The notes: generated by a model not told the origin, from the letters alone. DNA of 10,490 nucleotides from Candidatus Omnitrophota bacterium (GCA_030695725.1 JAUYPN010000072.1:1-10490), one strand, 5' to 3'; counted from the first letter of the stretch, positions 1 through 7,155 are shown. A program made the numbers and translations.

Positions 1-1
1 G

Positions 2-343
2 ACAGACTTAGAACTGATTAAACGAAGAATTGAATTGGCAGTTAAGGGCGATTTTGTTATCGTATTATATAATCCTAAAAGCGCCAAGAGGGTTATTCCT
101 TTTAAGAAGGCCTGTGATATTTTGTTAAAATATAAATCACCGCATACGCCGGTGGGTATTGTGCGAAATGCCTGTCGAGATAACCAGGAAGTTATAATCA
201 CTACTTTAAAGAGATTGATCTCGTCTAAAAAGATAAATATGGTGACAACTATTATAATCGGTAATTCCAAAACTTATCTAAAGGGCAAGTTTATGATTAC
301 ACCGCGTGGTTATGATCTTAAGCTTAACAGGAATAATCTATGA
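2..343 (+). CDS. cbiH: Cobalt-precorrin-3B / precorrin-3B C17-methyltransferase, C-terminal part (partial at window start)
   Basis: The reading frame is open to the left edge, so only the last 113 residues are present. They match the C-terminal half of the tetrapyrrole methylase fold as seen in CbiH/CobJ: a DFVIVLYNPKS stretch, then TPVGIVRNACRDNQ, then TTIIIGNSKTY and a closing MITPRGY. CbiH/CobJ uses S-adenosylmethionine to methylate C17 of the corrin precursor during ring contraction in cobalamin synthesis, in the cytoplasm. The anaerobic (CbiH) and aerobic (CobJ) versions cannot be separated from this fragment; CbiH is chosen because the rest of the window gives an anaerobe-like impression. 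The stop overlaps the hemA start by 4 bases (ATGA), so the two genes are probably co-translated in one tetrapyrrole operon. The TTG at position 35 is internal and not the real start. Confidence 0.88.
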   Translation, partial: TDLELIKRRIELAVKGDFVIVLYNPKSAKRVIPFKKACDILLKYKSPHTPVGIVRNACRDNQEVIITTLKRLISSKKINMVTTIIIGNSKTYLKGKFMITPRGYDLKLNRNNL

Positions 344-1386
344 ATTTGGCATTGATAGGAATAAGTCATAAGACAGCGCCGGTAAGGGTTCGGGAGAGGT
401 TCTCTTTTACCACAGAAGAGCTCAAGGAAGGCTTGCAGAAGTTAAAGAAGATAGGTTCGGTGCGTAGCGTAGTCGTGCTATCAACTTGCAACAGGATGGA
501 AATATACGCCCAGTTTGACGATGTTGATTTGGGCATGCGGGAGATAACGCAATTTCTCGTTGATACGTTCTCGTCCGGGGAGGACGAGATAAGGCGTTAT
601 TTTTATACATTAAACGGTGCGAATGTTGTAAGACATATATTTAGAGTTGCTTGCGGCCTCGATTCACAGATTTTGGGGGAGACACAAATCTTAGGCCAGG
701 TTAAATCTTCTCGGGAGATCGCGAGTCAGGCAGAGTCGATCTGCGGGTTACTTGACTATCTCTTTATTGAAGCGGTAAGAGTAGGCATACGGATCCGCTC
801 GCTTACCAAAATCTCTCAGGGAAACGTCTCCGTAGGAAGCGCGGCGATAAAGATGCTTGAAGAGAGATCTGATAGCATTCAAGGTAAGTCTGTTCTCGTT
901 ATCGGCACAGGCAAAATTGGCGGCATAGTCTGTAATTATCTTAAAGACAAAAATGTTAAGGGAATCTTTGTTTCAAACAGGACATATACAAAAGCATGTG
1001 AACTTGCCTCACGTTGCGGTGGTAAGGCCGTAAATTTTAATCGGTTAAAAAGTGAGTTGAGGGTGTCCGATATAGTTATCAGTGTAACATCAAGCCCGCA
1101 TATCATATTGCCATATAAGACATTATCAGAGACTATGCGCTTGCGAAATAGGCCTTTATTGATTATGGATCTTGCTCTACCAAGAGATGTAGACCCCATG
1201 GCGAAAAATATTCCCGGCATATCTTTATTTACCTTAGACGACTTGGCGTCAGTGGTTGAAGAAAATTGCGCGAATAGACAAGAGGAGGCGAAATCTGCCG
1301 AAAAGATGATTCAGAAAATGTCGGATAATTTTCTTCGCGATAAAGATAAGAGAAAGACCGAGGATTTATGTTTACTGGGGCGCTAA
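340..1386 (+). CDS. hemA: Glutamyl-tRNA reductase, short form without dimerisation domain
   Basis: This enzyme reduces the glutamate on Glu-tRNA(Glu) with NADPH to glutamate-1-semialdehyde, the first committed step of the C5 route to 5-aminolevulinate and all tetrapyrroles. The N-terminal catalytic domain (about residues 1-150) begins GISHKTAPVRVRERFSF, carries the nucleophile Cys50 in STCNR, and has the family signature HIFRVACGLDSQILGETQIL. The NADPH domain (about 160-300) carries VLVIGTGKIGG and ends in PRDVDP and LDDLASVVEEN. Family members are usually a little over 400 residues. This one stops at 348, soon after the start of the long linker helix, so the C-terminal dimerisation domain is missing. 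The truncation looks natural, because the hemC start lies inside the hemA end in another frame. The ATG overlaps the upstream stop, and an AGGA lies about 8 bases before it. Identity is certain; activity without the dimerisation domain is not. Confidence 0.95.
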   Translation: MNLALIGISHKTAPVRVRERFSFTTEELKEGLQKLKKIGSVRSVVVLSTCNRMEIYAQFDDVDLGMREITQFLVDTFSSGEDEIRRYFYTLNGANVVRHIFRVACGLDSQILGETQILGQVKSSREIASQAESICGLLDYLFIEAVRVGIRIRSLTKISQGNVSVGSAAIKMLEERSDSIQGKSVLVIGTGKIGGIVCNYLKDKNVKGIFVSNRTYTKACELASRCGGKAVNFNRLKSELRVSDIVISVTSSPHIILPYKTLSETMRLRNRPLLIMDLALPRDVDPMAKNIPGISLFTLDDLASVVEENCANRQEEAKSAEKMIQKMSDNFLRDKDKRKTEDLCLLGR

Positions 1387-1878
1387 AGATCGGGACGCGA
1401 AGAAGCCCGCTTGCTTTAAGGCAGGTTGACGAAATCATTGGTCATCTTAAAGGATTTTATCCGGAGATCAGAGTCGAGATTACCGGCATCGACACATACG
1501 GAGACAGGGATAAGGTTACGCCCATATCGGATATTGAAGGAACGGATTTTTTTTACACGGGAAATAGAAGAGGCGCTCTTAAAAGGACGAGTCGATTTCG
1601 CGGTTCATAGCGCGAAGGACATGCCGGATAAAATACCGGATGGATTATCTGTTGCTGCTGCTACAAAGACTATAGATAATTCTGACGCCCTGGTTTCAAA
1701 AGATAATCTGAAGATAGGTGAGCTTAAGAGCGGCGCGCGGATCGGCGCAAGCAGCCAGAGAAGAAAGCTGCAATTAAAAAGATACAGGAAAGACTTTCAG
1801 GCTGTTGATATTCGCGGAACTATTGAAGAGAGGCCAGAAGCTGTCGGTTATTGGATTGAGCAAAAATCCATTGAGTAA
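1368..1878 (+). pseudogene. hemC: Porphobilinogen deaminase, frameshifted and truncated
   Basis: HemC joins four porphobilinogens into hydroxymethylbilane. The start at 1368 (GAGG 4 bases upstream, 19-base overlap with the hemA end) gives LKIGTRRSPLALRQVDEI, the standard N-terminus, and continues to EGTDFF. There a run of eight T (1547-1554) breaks the frame. Dropping one T restores FFTREIEEALLKGRVDFAVHSAKDMP, then DALVS, GASSQRRKLQL and VDIRGTIEER, all in family order. Family similarity stops near 1833, and the frame ends at 1878 after a tail unlike HemC. The intact enzyme has about 300 residues, so roughly half is gone, including the domain whose cysteine holds the dipyrromethane cofactor. 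This copy therefore cannot be active as it stands. The single-T shift could be an assembly error in a homopolymer, but that would not explain the missing C-terminal half. No uroporphyrinogen synthase gene follows. Confidence 0.85.
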
Positions 1879-1884
1879 AAATCC
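1855..1884. repeat. 15-base tandem duplication at the end of the hemC remnant
   Basis: Positions 1855-1869 and 1870-1884 are adjacent copies of a 15-base unit that differ at one base (C versus T at the sixth position). They start about 20 bases after HemC similarity ends and just before the -35 box of the next promoter. Such a duplication could be a scar of the event that removed the 3' half of hemC, or a small target-site-like duplication. There is no insertion sequence beside it. Confidence 0.7.
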
Positions 1885-1889
1885 TGCAG

Positions 1890-1918
1890 TTGACATCCCG
1901 CGATTGTTAATTTATACT
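1890..1918 (+). promoter_or_regulatory. Near-consensus sigma70-type promoter for the TonB-like gene
   Basis: A perfect TTGACA (1890-1895), a 17-base spacer and TATACT (1913-1918) make this the strongest-looking promoter in the window. Transcription would begin about 7 bases after the -10 box, at 1925-1926, which is the A of the ATG of the next gene. The bases between the -10 box and the ATG contain no ribosome binding site, so the message is probably leaderless. No start point has been measured. Confidence 0.75.
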
Positions 1919-1925
1919 ATTCTCC

Positions 1926-2594
1926 ATGGACATAACCTTAAGAGGCGCTTTTATAATATCGGCGATGATCCATGCGGCGCTATTTACGCCTTTCTATAAT
2001 CAGCATCTCTTGCGGCAGGAATTGGAGAAGAAGAATACCGTGGTAGTTGATTATGTGATCCTGAAAGAGATCGCCGCCGCCATAGCCACCAATAAAGAGA
2101 TTGTGCTCAAGAGGCCCAAGACACCCCGGATAGATATACAAAAAGAGATCACGGTGAAGCCGCAGCCTGCGCCACAGGTTAAATCCGATAATAGAAAGAG
2201 CGCAAAATCCGATAGATTAAAAGAGAGAACCATGTCGCACAAAAGGGACGCCGTAAAAGATCCCTCCGGCGAGGCCGCAAAAAAAGAGACCCAGTTAAAA
2301 CAGAGCAGGGATTACGTCAATTACTATCAACTGATCCGGGAGAGGATACGCTCAAGGCTCAAGGATAATTACCAATATTACAACCGCGAGGGCGAAGTGC
2401 ATCTGTCATTCGTGCTGACCCAGAACGGCTCGCTGTTGTCCTACGCTATAGACCGCTCTAAATCTACTCAGGACGAGGTGCTGCTGCAGATCACAGCGGC
2501 GAGTCTTAAAGCGATCTCGCCTTTTCCGGCGCTGCCGAGAAGCCTGTCGATGTCAAAGATGTCTTTTAACGTGGTCATTTCATTCAAGAAATAA
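1926..2594 (+). CDS. TonB/TolA-like energy-transducing envelope protein
   Basis: TonB family proteins sit in the inner membrane, span the periplasm and pass proton-motive force to outer-membrane transporters. The 222 residues show the usual order: one N-terminal membrane segment at about 7-24 (FIISAMIHAALF), a charged Lys/Pro-rich linker at about 60-130 with PKTP and KPQPAPQ, and a C-terminal TonB-like domain at about 135-222. That domain contains GEVHLSFVLTQNGSL, an ISPFPALP stretch and a final FNVVISF strand. The linker is short and less proline-rich than in classical TonB, so a TolA-like role is possible. No exbB/exbD or receptor gene lies nearby. The gene stands alone between its own promoter and the palindromic element, and it has no ribosome binding site. 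Its presence implies an outer membrane. The family is fairly sure; the partner is unknown. Confidence 0.82.
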   Translation: MDITLRGAFIISAMIHAALFTPFYNQHLLRQELEKKNTVVVDYVILKEIAAAIATNKEIVLKRPKTPRIDIQKEITVKPQPAPQVKSDNRKSAKSDRLKERTMSHKRDAVKDPSGEAAKKETQLKQSRDYVNYYQLIRERIRSRLKDNYQYYNREGEVHLSFVLTQNGSLLSYAIDRSKSTQDEVLLQITAASLKAISPFPALPRSLSMSKMSFNVVISFKK

Positions 2595-2607
2595 TATGCA
2601 AATACCG

Positions 2608-2684
2608 GAGCATGCCGAAGCGCATGCCGAAGGATTGACCCTTCGGCATGCTCAGGGTCAATGGTGAGCAAGGTCGAACCATTG
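2608..2684. repeat. REP-like palindromic element with nested hairpins
   Basis: The intergenic DNA after the TonB-like gene is almost entirely palindromic. GAGCATGCCGAAG (2608-2620) pairs with its exact complement at 2641-2653, and a second copy of the left arm at 2622-2633 pairs with 2640-2651 across a 6-base loop, giving two alternative stems. A further hairpin has ATTGACCC (2634-2641) against GGGTCAAT (2655-2662), and another has CAATGGT (2659-2665) against ACCATTG (2678-2684). The insides of the last two are inverted relatives of one another (TTCGGCATGCTCA and TGAGCAAGGTCGAA). This looks like the dispersed extragenic palindromes of REP/BIME type. Other copies cannot be tested in one window. 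No U-tract follows, so it is not an obvious intrinsic terminator, though it could stabilise the upstream message. Confidence 0.75.
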
Positions 2685-2710
2685 ACAAGAGACGCGCTTT
2701 ATGATAGACT
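2682..2710 (+). promoter_or_regulatory. Sigma70-type promoter for the rpsU operon
   Basis: TTGACA (2682-2687), a 17-base spacer and TAGACT (2705-2710) predict a start near 2717, about 30 bases before the rpsU ATG. The -35 box begins inside the right arm of the last hairpin of the palindromic element, so the repeat seems to supply part of the promoter. Confidence 0.65.
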
Positions 2711-2746
2711 GAGGCCTCAAATCTATACGGAAAGGGTGAGACGATA

Positions 2747-2905
2747 ATGCCAGTGATAAGCGTTGGCGAAAATGAACCTCTCGAAAGAGCTCTTAGGCGT
2801 TTTAAAAAGAAGATAGAGCGCGAGGGTATATTAAGGACGCTGAAAGAAAGAAAGCACTACGAGAAACCGAGCGAGAGAAAACGCCGGAAGAGAAGATCTG
2901 TGTGA
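2747..2905 (+). CDS. rpsU: 30S ribosomal protein bS21
   Basis: This 52-residue gene encodes bS21, the small basic protein of the 30S subunit platform near the 3' end of 16S rRNA and the anti-Shine-Dalgarno region. The sequence begins MPVISVGENEPLERALRRFKKK and continues EGILRTLKERKHYEKPSERKRRK, the typical bS21 pattern of an N-terminal strand, a Leu/Arg helix and a lysine/arginine-rich tail. It is shorter than E. coli bS21 (71 residues) because the basic tail ends early. A purine-rich AAAGGGTGAG lies before the ATG. It is the first gene of the operon and has its own promoter. Its last bases overlap the GTG start of the peptidase gene, so expression of the two may be linked. The identity is clear from the pattern despite the small size. 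Confidence 0.93.
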   Translation: MPVISVGENEPLERALRRFKKKIEREGILRTLKERKHYEKPSERKRRKRRSV

Positions 2906-5496
2906 TCTCAACAGAGAGATTGCATTTAAGAATAGCTCTGACAGTAATTTTAGTATTTGTGTTAAGCAGTTTTTCCATTGCTGATGAGGCCGTTTACAGG
3001 AAGACCCTGGAAAACGGCCTCGTTATTTTGGCAAAGGAGAGCCCTCCCAAAGACCTCGTCTCCATAAACATAATCATAAAGGCCGGCCCTTCCTCGGAAG
3101 AAGAGTATACCGCATCCGGAATATCCCATCTTGTAGAGCACCTTGTATTCAAGGGAACCGCATCGCGTAAAACGGGCGATATCGAAAAAGAGATACGCTC
3201 ATACGGCGGACTTATAAACGGAGCCGTATCGCACGATACGACGACTTACGAGGTGACGGTCCCGGTCAAATATTTCACTCAAAGTCTATCCGTTCTTAAG
3301 GATATGATCACGAACTCCGTATTCGATAAGATAGAACTGGAGAGAGAGCGGGAAGTCATACTGAAAGAGATAAAGCTTAACGAGGATGACCTCGGGAAGA
3401 AATTGATGGCCAGATTATTTGAAAATGCATACACGAGCCACCCGTACAAATATCCCCCGATAGGATACGAAAAGGTCTTAAAGTCGCTTACGCGCGATGA
3501 TGTCGTCAAATATTATAACAGGCGCTACATTCCCAATAATATGATCATCGCGGTGGTCGGCGGTATAAACGCCGCCGACGCCGCGCGAAGCATAGAGAAC
3601 GAATTCGGCCGGTTCAGAAAGGCCTCCTATAGACCGGTGAATAGGCCCGAAAGAGAACCTCCCCAAATAGGTAAAAGAGTGGTAGAAGAAGAGGCGCCGG
3701 TAGCTTTATCGTATCTGGCGCTCGGATTCCATTCGACCGGCATGCTGAGTAAAGACTTATTTGCGCTCGACGTGCTTTCCATTATCCTGGGGCGCGGTAA
3801 TAATTCCCGCTTAAATAAAGCGCTGTTGAAAGATAAGAGGGAAGTCCATTCGATATCGGCGTGGAATTATACGCCGATGGACCAGGGCCTCTTTGTGGTC
3901 ACGGCGCTTCTCGATAAAGATAAGATCAAGGCCGCCAAAAAAGATATTCTGGACGAGATCAAAAAGATAAAGGACGGCGATATTTCCGACGGCGAACTCG
4001 AAAGCGCAAAACGCATGGTGATAGGCGACCGTGTATTCTCCCGCGAAACTATAGAAGGCCAGGCCGGTGACTTGAGCGAGGGTGAAGCGATAGCCGGGAA
4101 CAGTGATTTCTACGACCGCTACGTGGAAGGCGTGGCCAAGGTCTCCAAGTACGACATAAGAAGAGTGTCTTCTCAATATCTGACCGAAGATAATCTTACC
4201 GAGGTCTCACTCGTCCCTATGGCGAGCGAAACATTGCCCGGCCTTTCGGTGCCAAAGGCCCTCACGGAGGAGAAGTTCGAAAAACGCACGCTTGCCAATG
4301 GCCTCATATTGCTCATGAGAAGAGACGCCAAAATTCCCGCCGTATCTATCACAGTCGCTTTTTCCGGAGGCCTTATCGCCGAGAATAAAGGCAATAACGG
4401 GATATCGAGCCTCACGGCGAAGATGCTATTGGACGGCACCAGGGACAGAAGAGAATCCGAGATCATAGGCGCAATAGAAAACCGCGGCGGAAGAATAAAC
4501 TCTTTCAGCGGCTTTAACAGTCTTGGGCTTAACCTCACTGTGTTGAAAGACGATACCGATCCGGCGCTTGAATTGATAAAGGATATCACGACAAATTCGA
4601 TGTTTGCCCAGGATGAGCTTGTTAAAGAGAAGATCTTATCTGTGGCCTCGATAAAGGATGAGGATGACGACATATTCGAAAGAGGCGCGCTCACCTTGAG
4701 AAGGATGCTCTTCAATGACCATCCCTACGGCATGCGCGACATCGGAGAGGAAGAGTCCTTGAGGGCTATCAATAGGGATGACCTGATAAGATTCTACCAG
4801 TCCCGCTGCATTCCGAACAATACAGTTATAGCGATCTCCGGAGAAATTGATCCGGAAAAAGTATTTAAAAAAGTGGAGACGCTCTTCAATGATGTTCAGA
4901 GAAGGGATCTGATCAGGCCTTTAAAGAACGTGCCGCAGGCTCGATCGCCCGGCAGCCGGGCCGTCAAGATGGATAAAGAACAGGCCCTGCTTATGATGGG
5001 GTTCAGGACCGTTGCCATCAATAATCCGGACAGGTACTTTCTTGATGTATTGAGCGGCCTGTTATCCGGAACGAGCGGCAGGCTATTTACCGCGCTGCGC
5101 TTAAAATCCGGGCTTGCTTACACGATGGGCTCTGCGCAGAAATTAGGCGTCGATACGGGATTCATACTATTTTACATCGCCACTACTACGGATAAGCTTA
5201 ACGAGGCCAAGAAACTGCTCTTAAATGAGCTGTCGGCAATAAAACAGGGCCTCATCACGGAAGACGAACTGGGCGCGGCAAAGAAAGAAATCGTAAGTTC
5301 TCAAAAGATAACCATGGAGACCAATGCCGCCAACGCTTTTCAGGCGGCGCTCGACGAATTATACGGGCTCGGATACGATAATCTGTATAAGTTCGAAAAC
5401 GAGATCAATAAAATCACGAAGTATGATATAATAGAAGCGGGGAATAAGTACCTGAATACGAGTTCATGCGCGGAAGTCATCATTCAGCCGGAGTGA
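2902..5496 (+). CDS. Secreted two-domain M16 zinc metallopeptidase (pitrilysin / processing-peptidase family)
   Basis: This is a fused M16 pair of 864 residues. A signal peptide is visible (hydrophobic core at about 12-26, likely cut after SIA near residue 27), so the protein acts in the periplasm or at the outer membrane. The first half carries the inverted zinc motif HLVEH (His76, Glu79, His80) with the third ligand expected at Glu156, in the EVILKEI segment, at the family's normal distance. The second half starts near residue 455 (KRTLANGLILLMRRD) and repeats the fold. Its motif position reads SLTAK, so it is catalytically dead, and it supplies the SGLAY-type motif typical of the partner subunit. 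Active and inactive halves normally form a clamshell that degrades peptides. The GTG start overlaps the rpsU stop by 4 bases and a GGAAGAGAAG lies upstream. The exact substrate is unknown. Confidence 0.92.
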   Translation: MISTERLHLRIALTVILVFVLSSFSIADEAVYRKTLENGLVILAKESPPKDLVSINIIIKAGPSSEEEYTASGISHLVEHLVFKGTASRKTGDIEKEIRSYGGLINGAVSHDTTTYEVTVPVKYFTQSLSVLKDMITNSVFDKIELEREREVILKEIKLNEDDLGKKLMARLFENAYTSHPYKYPPIGYEKVLKSLTRDDVVKYYNRRYIPNNMIIAVVGGINAADAARSIENEFGRFRKASYRPVNRPEREPPQIGKRVVEEEAPVALSYLALGFHSTGMLSKDLFALDVLSIILGRGNNSRLNKALLKDKREVHSISAWNYTPMDQGLFVVTALLDKDKIKAAKKDILDEIKKIKDGDISDGELESAKRMVIGDRVFSRETIEGQAGDLSEGEAIAGNSDFYDRYVEGVAKVSKYDIRRVSSQYLTEDNLTEVSLVPMASETLPGLSVPKALTEEKFEKRTLANGLILLMRRDAKIPAVSITVAFSGGLIAENKGNNGISSLTAKMLLDGTRDRRESEIIGAIENRGGRINSFSGFNSLGLNLTVLKDDTDPALELIKDITTNSMFAQDELVKEKILSVASIKDEDDDIFERGALTLRRMLFNDHPYGMRDIGEEESLRAINRDDLIRFYQSRCIPNNTVIAISGEIDPEKVFKKVETLFNDVQRRDLIRPLKNVPQARSPGSRAVKMDKEQALLMMGFRTVAINNPDRYFLDVLSGLLSGTSGRLFTALRLKSGLAYTMGSAQKLGVDTGFILFYIATTTDKLNEAKKLLLNELSAIKQGLITEDELGAAKKEIVSSQKITMETNAANAFQAALDELYGLGYDNLYKFENEINKITKYDIIEAGNKYLNTSSCAEVIIQPE

Positions 5497-5501
5497 AACT
5501 T

Positions 5502-6314
5502 GTGATACGTAATCCTGCGGCGGCGGGTCAATTCTACGCCGGGTCGAGGGAGTCTCTCATCAAGGAAACTGTCAAACTGACTCAGCCTTCCCCCGAAAAA
5601 AAAGAAGACGCCATAGGCGTGATTTCACCGCACGCGGGTTACGTCTATTCGGGTTCCGTGGCGGGCTTGACCCTGGGCTCTATAATACCGAAGCCCGTAT
5701 ATGTCATCATGGGCCCCAACCACACGGGGCTCGGCTCACCTTTCAGCTTATCTACGAGCGATTCATGGGCGACGCCGCTCGGCAGCGTGACTATCAATAA
5801 GACTTTGGCCGAAAAGATAATCAAAAACTGCCCGCAAATTTCCAAAGACGAATTCGCGCATACGCAGGAACATTCCATAGAAGTCCAGCTGCCCATACTG
5901 CAGACGCTGCAGGAAAATTTTACGATAGTTCCGATAGTCATATCACAGGGCGGGATCGAATTGTACAGAAAGATAGGGCAGGGCATCGCCAAATCTATCA
6001 AGGAATTAAAATTAGAGAAAGACGTCGTCATAATCGCTTCGAGCGATATGACGCATTATGAATCTCAAAAATCTGCCGAGAAGAAAGATTCCAGGGCGAT
6101 CGATGCCATTCTGAAGCTCGACGAAGAGGCTCTCGTGGAATGTATTGAGAAGTTCGACATTTCGATGTGCGGCTCTGCGCCCGCCGCAATAATGATAGTT
6201 GCGGCAAAATCGCTCGGCGCCAGGAGAGCGTTACTGATAAAATACCAGACGAGCGGGGACATATCGGGCGACTATTCGTCTGTTGTGGGTTACGCTGGAA
6301 TAGTGATATATTAA
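5502..6314 (+). CDS. MEMO1 family protein (AmmeMemoRadiSam system protein B)
   Basis: MEMO-family proteins share the fold of LigB-type extradiol dioxygenases. In many bacteria and archaea they occur with an AMMECR1-domain protein and a radical SAM enzyme, in a system of uncertain function. The N-terminus IRNPAAAGQFYAGS is characteristic. The expected metal-site pieces are all present: SPHAGYVYSG (His44), GPNHTG (His74), SSDMTHYE, and MCGSAPAA with the conserved cysteine. I chose the GTG at 5502 because GGAG at 5490-5493 sits 8 bases upstream and the family usually starts within a few residues of RNPA. A GTG at 5493, overlapping the peptidase stop as GTGA, is a real alternative that adds three residues. 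An ATG at 5466 would add an atypical extension. No AMMECR1 or radical SAM partner is in the window. A patatin gene follows 19 bases later. Confidence 0.9.
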   Translation: MIRNPAAAGQFYAGSRESLIKETVKLTQPSPEKKEDAIGVISPHAGYVYSGSVAGLTLGSIIPKPVYVIMGPNHTGLGSPFSLSTSDSWATPLGSVTINKTLAEKIIKNCPQISKDEFAHTQEHSIEVQLPILQTLQENFTIVPIVISQGGIELYRKIGQGIAKSIKELKLEKDVVIIASSDMTHYESQKSAEKKDSRAIDAILKLDEEALVECIEKFDISMCGSAPAAIMIVAAKSLGARRALLIKYQTSGDISGDYSSVVGYAGIVIY

Positions 6315-6333
6315 GGAGAGGAGAACGTATTCT

Positions 6334-7155
6334 ATGCTGGGGTTCCTTAAAAAAAGAAGAAGCGTCGTCCTCGTACTGGGCGGAGGTTCGGCGCGCGGGC
6401 TTGCGCATATCGGGGTATTGAAAGTGCTGGAAAGAGAGAAGATATCTATTCACAGGATCGTAGGAACCAGTATGGGAGCTCTGATAGGCGCGTCTTACTC
6501 CGCCGGCATGCCGTTAAAAAAGATGGAGGAGATAGCGCACAGATTTAACTGGAGGACCGTATTCGATCCCACCATTCCGAGGATGGGGTTATTGTCCGGT
6601 AAAAAATTGGCGAAGGTGGTGGCGGAACTGACCGAAGGTAAGAGTTTCGAACAATGCAGGATACCGATCGCCGTGGTCACGACCGATATAGAGAGGAACG
6701 AAAGGGTCGTATTTCAAAAAGGAGATTTGCAGAAGGTGATATGCGCCAGCTGTTCATGGCCGGGCATATTCAATCCTGTGAGGATAGACGGAAGGCTTCT
6801 GGTCGACGGCGGAATAAAGAACAGCGTCCCCACGAGGATAGCCAGGTCTATAGATCCCGGCTATATGGTGGCGGTGGATGTGGGCTTCTGCATAAAAGAA
6901 GGGAAAATAGACAACATATTTCAGATGCTCCTGCAATCGTTCCAGATAATGGGCGAGGAACTGAACCGTTATCAGGCCCGTATTTCGGATGTCATGATAA
7001 AGGTGGATCTCGGCCATAATATCGATCAGGTGGCGTTCAACAAGTCGAGGGAAGCGATAGCCAAGGGAGAGAAGGCGGCGGAAGAAAAGGCGGGCCAGAT
7101 AAAGAGGATGTTGAGCGTATATAATTTCCCGTCGCTCAAAATTGGCGCGGGATAG
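6334..7155 (+). CDS. Patatin-like phospholipase (NTE/RssA-type family)
   Basis: Patatin-like enzymes hydrolyse lipid acyl esters with a Ser-Asp dyad. All three signatures are visible: the oxyanion-hole loop GGGSARGLAHIG (about residues 16-27), the nucleophile elbow GTSMG with Ser46, and the catalytic aspartate in DGG (Asp158), followed by VPTRIAR. The length (273 residues) and the compact single domain match the bacterial RssA/YchK-like group, which lacks the regulatory domains of eukaryotic NTE. There is no signal peptide, so the protein is probably cytoplasmic or peripheral on the inner membrane. The start has a GGAG 10 bases upstream, and the gene follows the MEMO gene by 19 bases. The natural substrate is unknown; lysophospholipid or phospholipid turnover is the general expectation. 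Confidence 0.92.
   Translation: MLGFLKKRRSVVLVLGGGSARGLAHIGVLKVLEREKISIHRIVGTSMGALIGASYSAGMPLKKMEEIAHRFNWRTVFDPTIPRMGLLSGKKLAKVVAELTEGKSFEQCRIPIAVVTTDIERNERVVFQKGDLQKVICASCSWPGIFNPVRIDGRLLVDGGIKNSVPTRIARSIDPGYMVAVDVGFCIKEGKIDNIFQMLLQSFQIMGEELNRYQARISDVMIKVDLGHNIDQVAFNKSREAIAKGEKAAEEKAGQIKRMLSVYNFPSLKIGAG

Noticed and set aside
1368..1878. Programmed frameshifting to make a functional HemC
   Set aside because: Even after the shift the protein lacks the C-terminal half, including the cofactor-binding cysteine, so a recoding event would not rescue it.
1805..1999. A 64-residue frame spanning the hemC end and the TonB-like start
   Set aside because: It crosses a strong promoter, resembles nothing I recognise, and overlaps the TonB-like gene out of frame. 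It is most likely chance.
2608..2653. The long stem as an intrinsic terminator
   Set aside because: The stem is strong, but no run of T follows on either strand, so only a REP-like repeat is claimed.
3811..4715. Two long antisense reading frames (121 and 180 residues) inside the M16 peptidase gene
   Set aside because: They lie opposite a gene with clear domains, show no family pattern, and have no promoter or ribosome binding site of their own.
5466..5501. ATG at 5466 as the MEMO gene start
   Set aside because: It would overlap the peptidase gene by 31 bases and add an atypical extension; the later GTG codons fit the family start and the GGAG site better.
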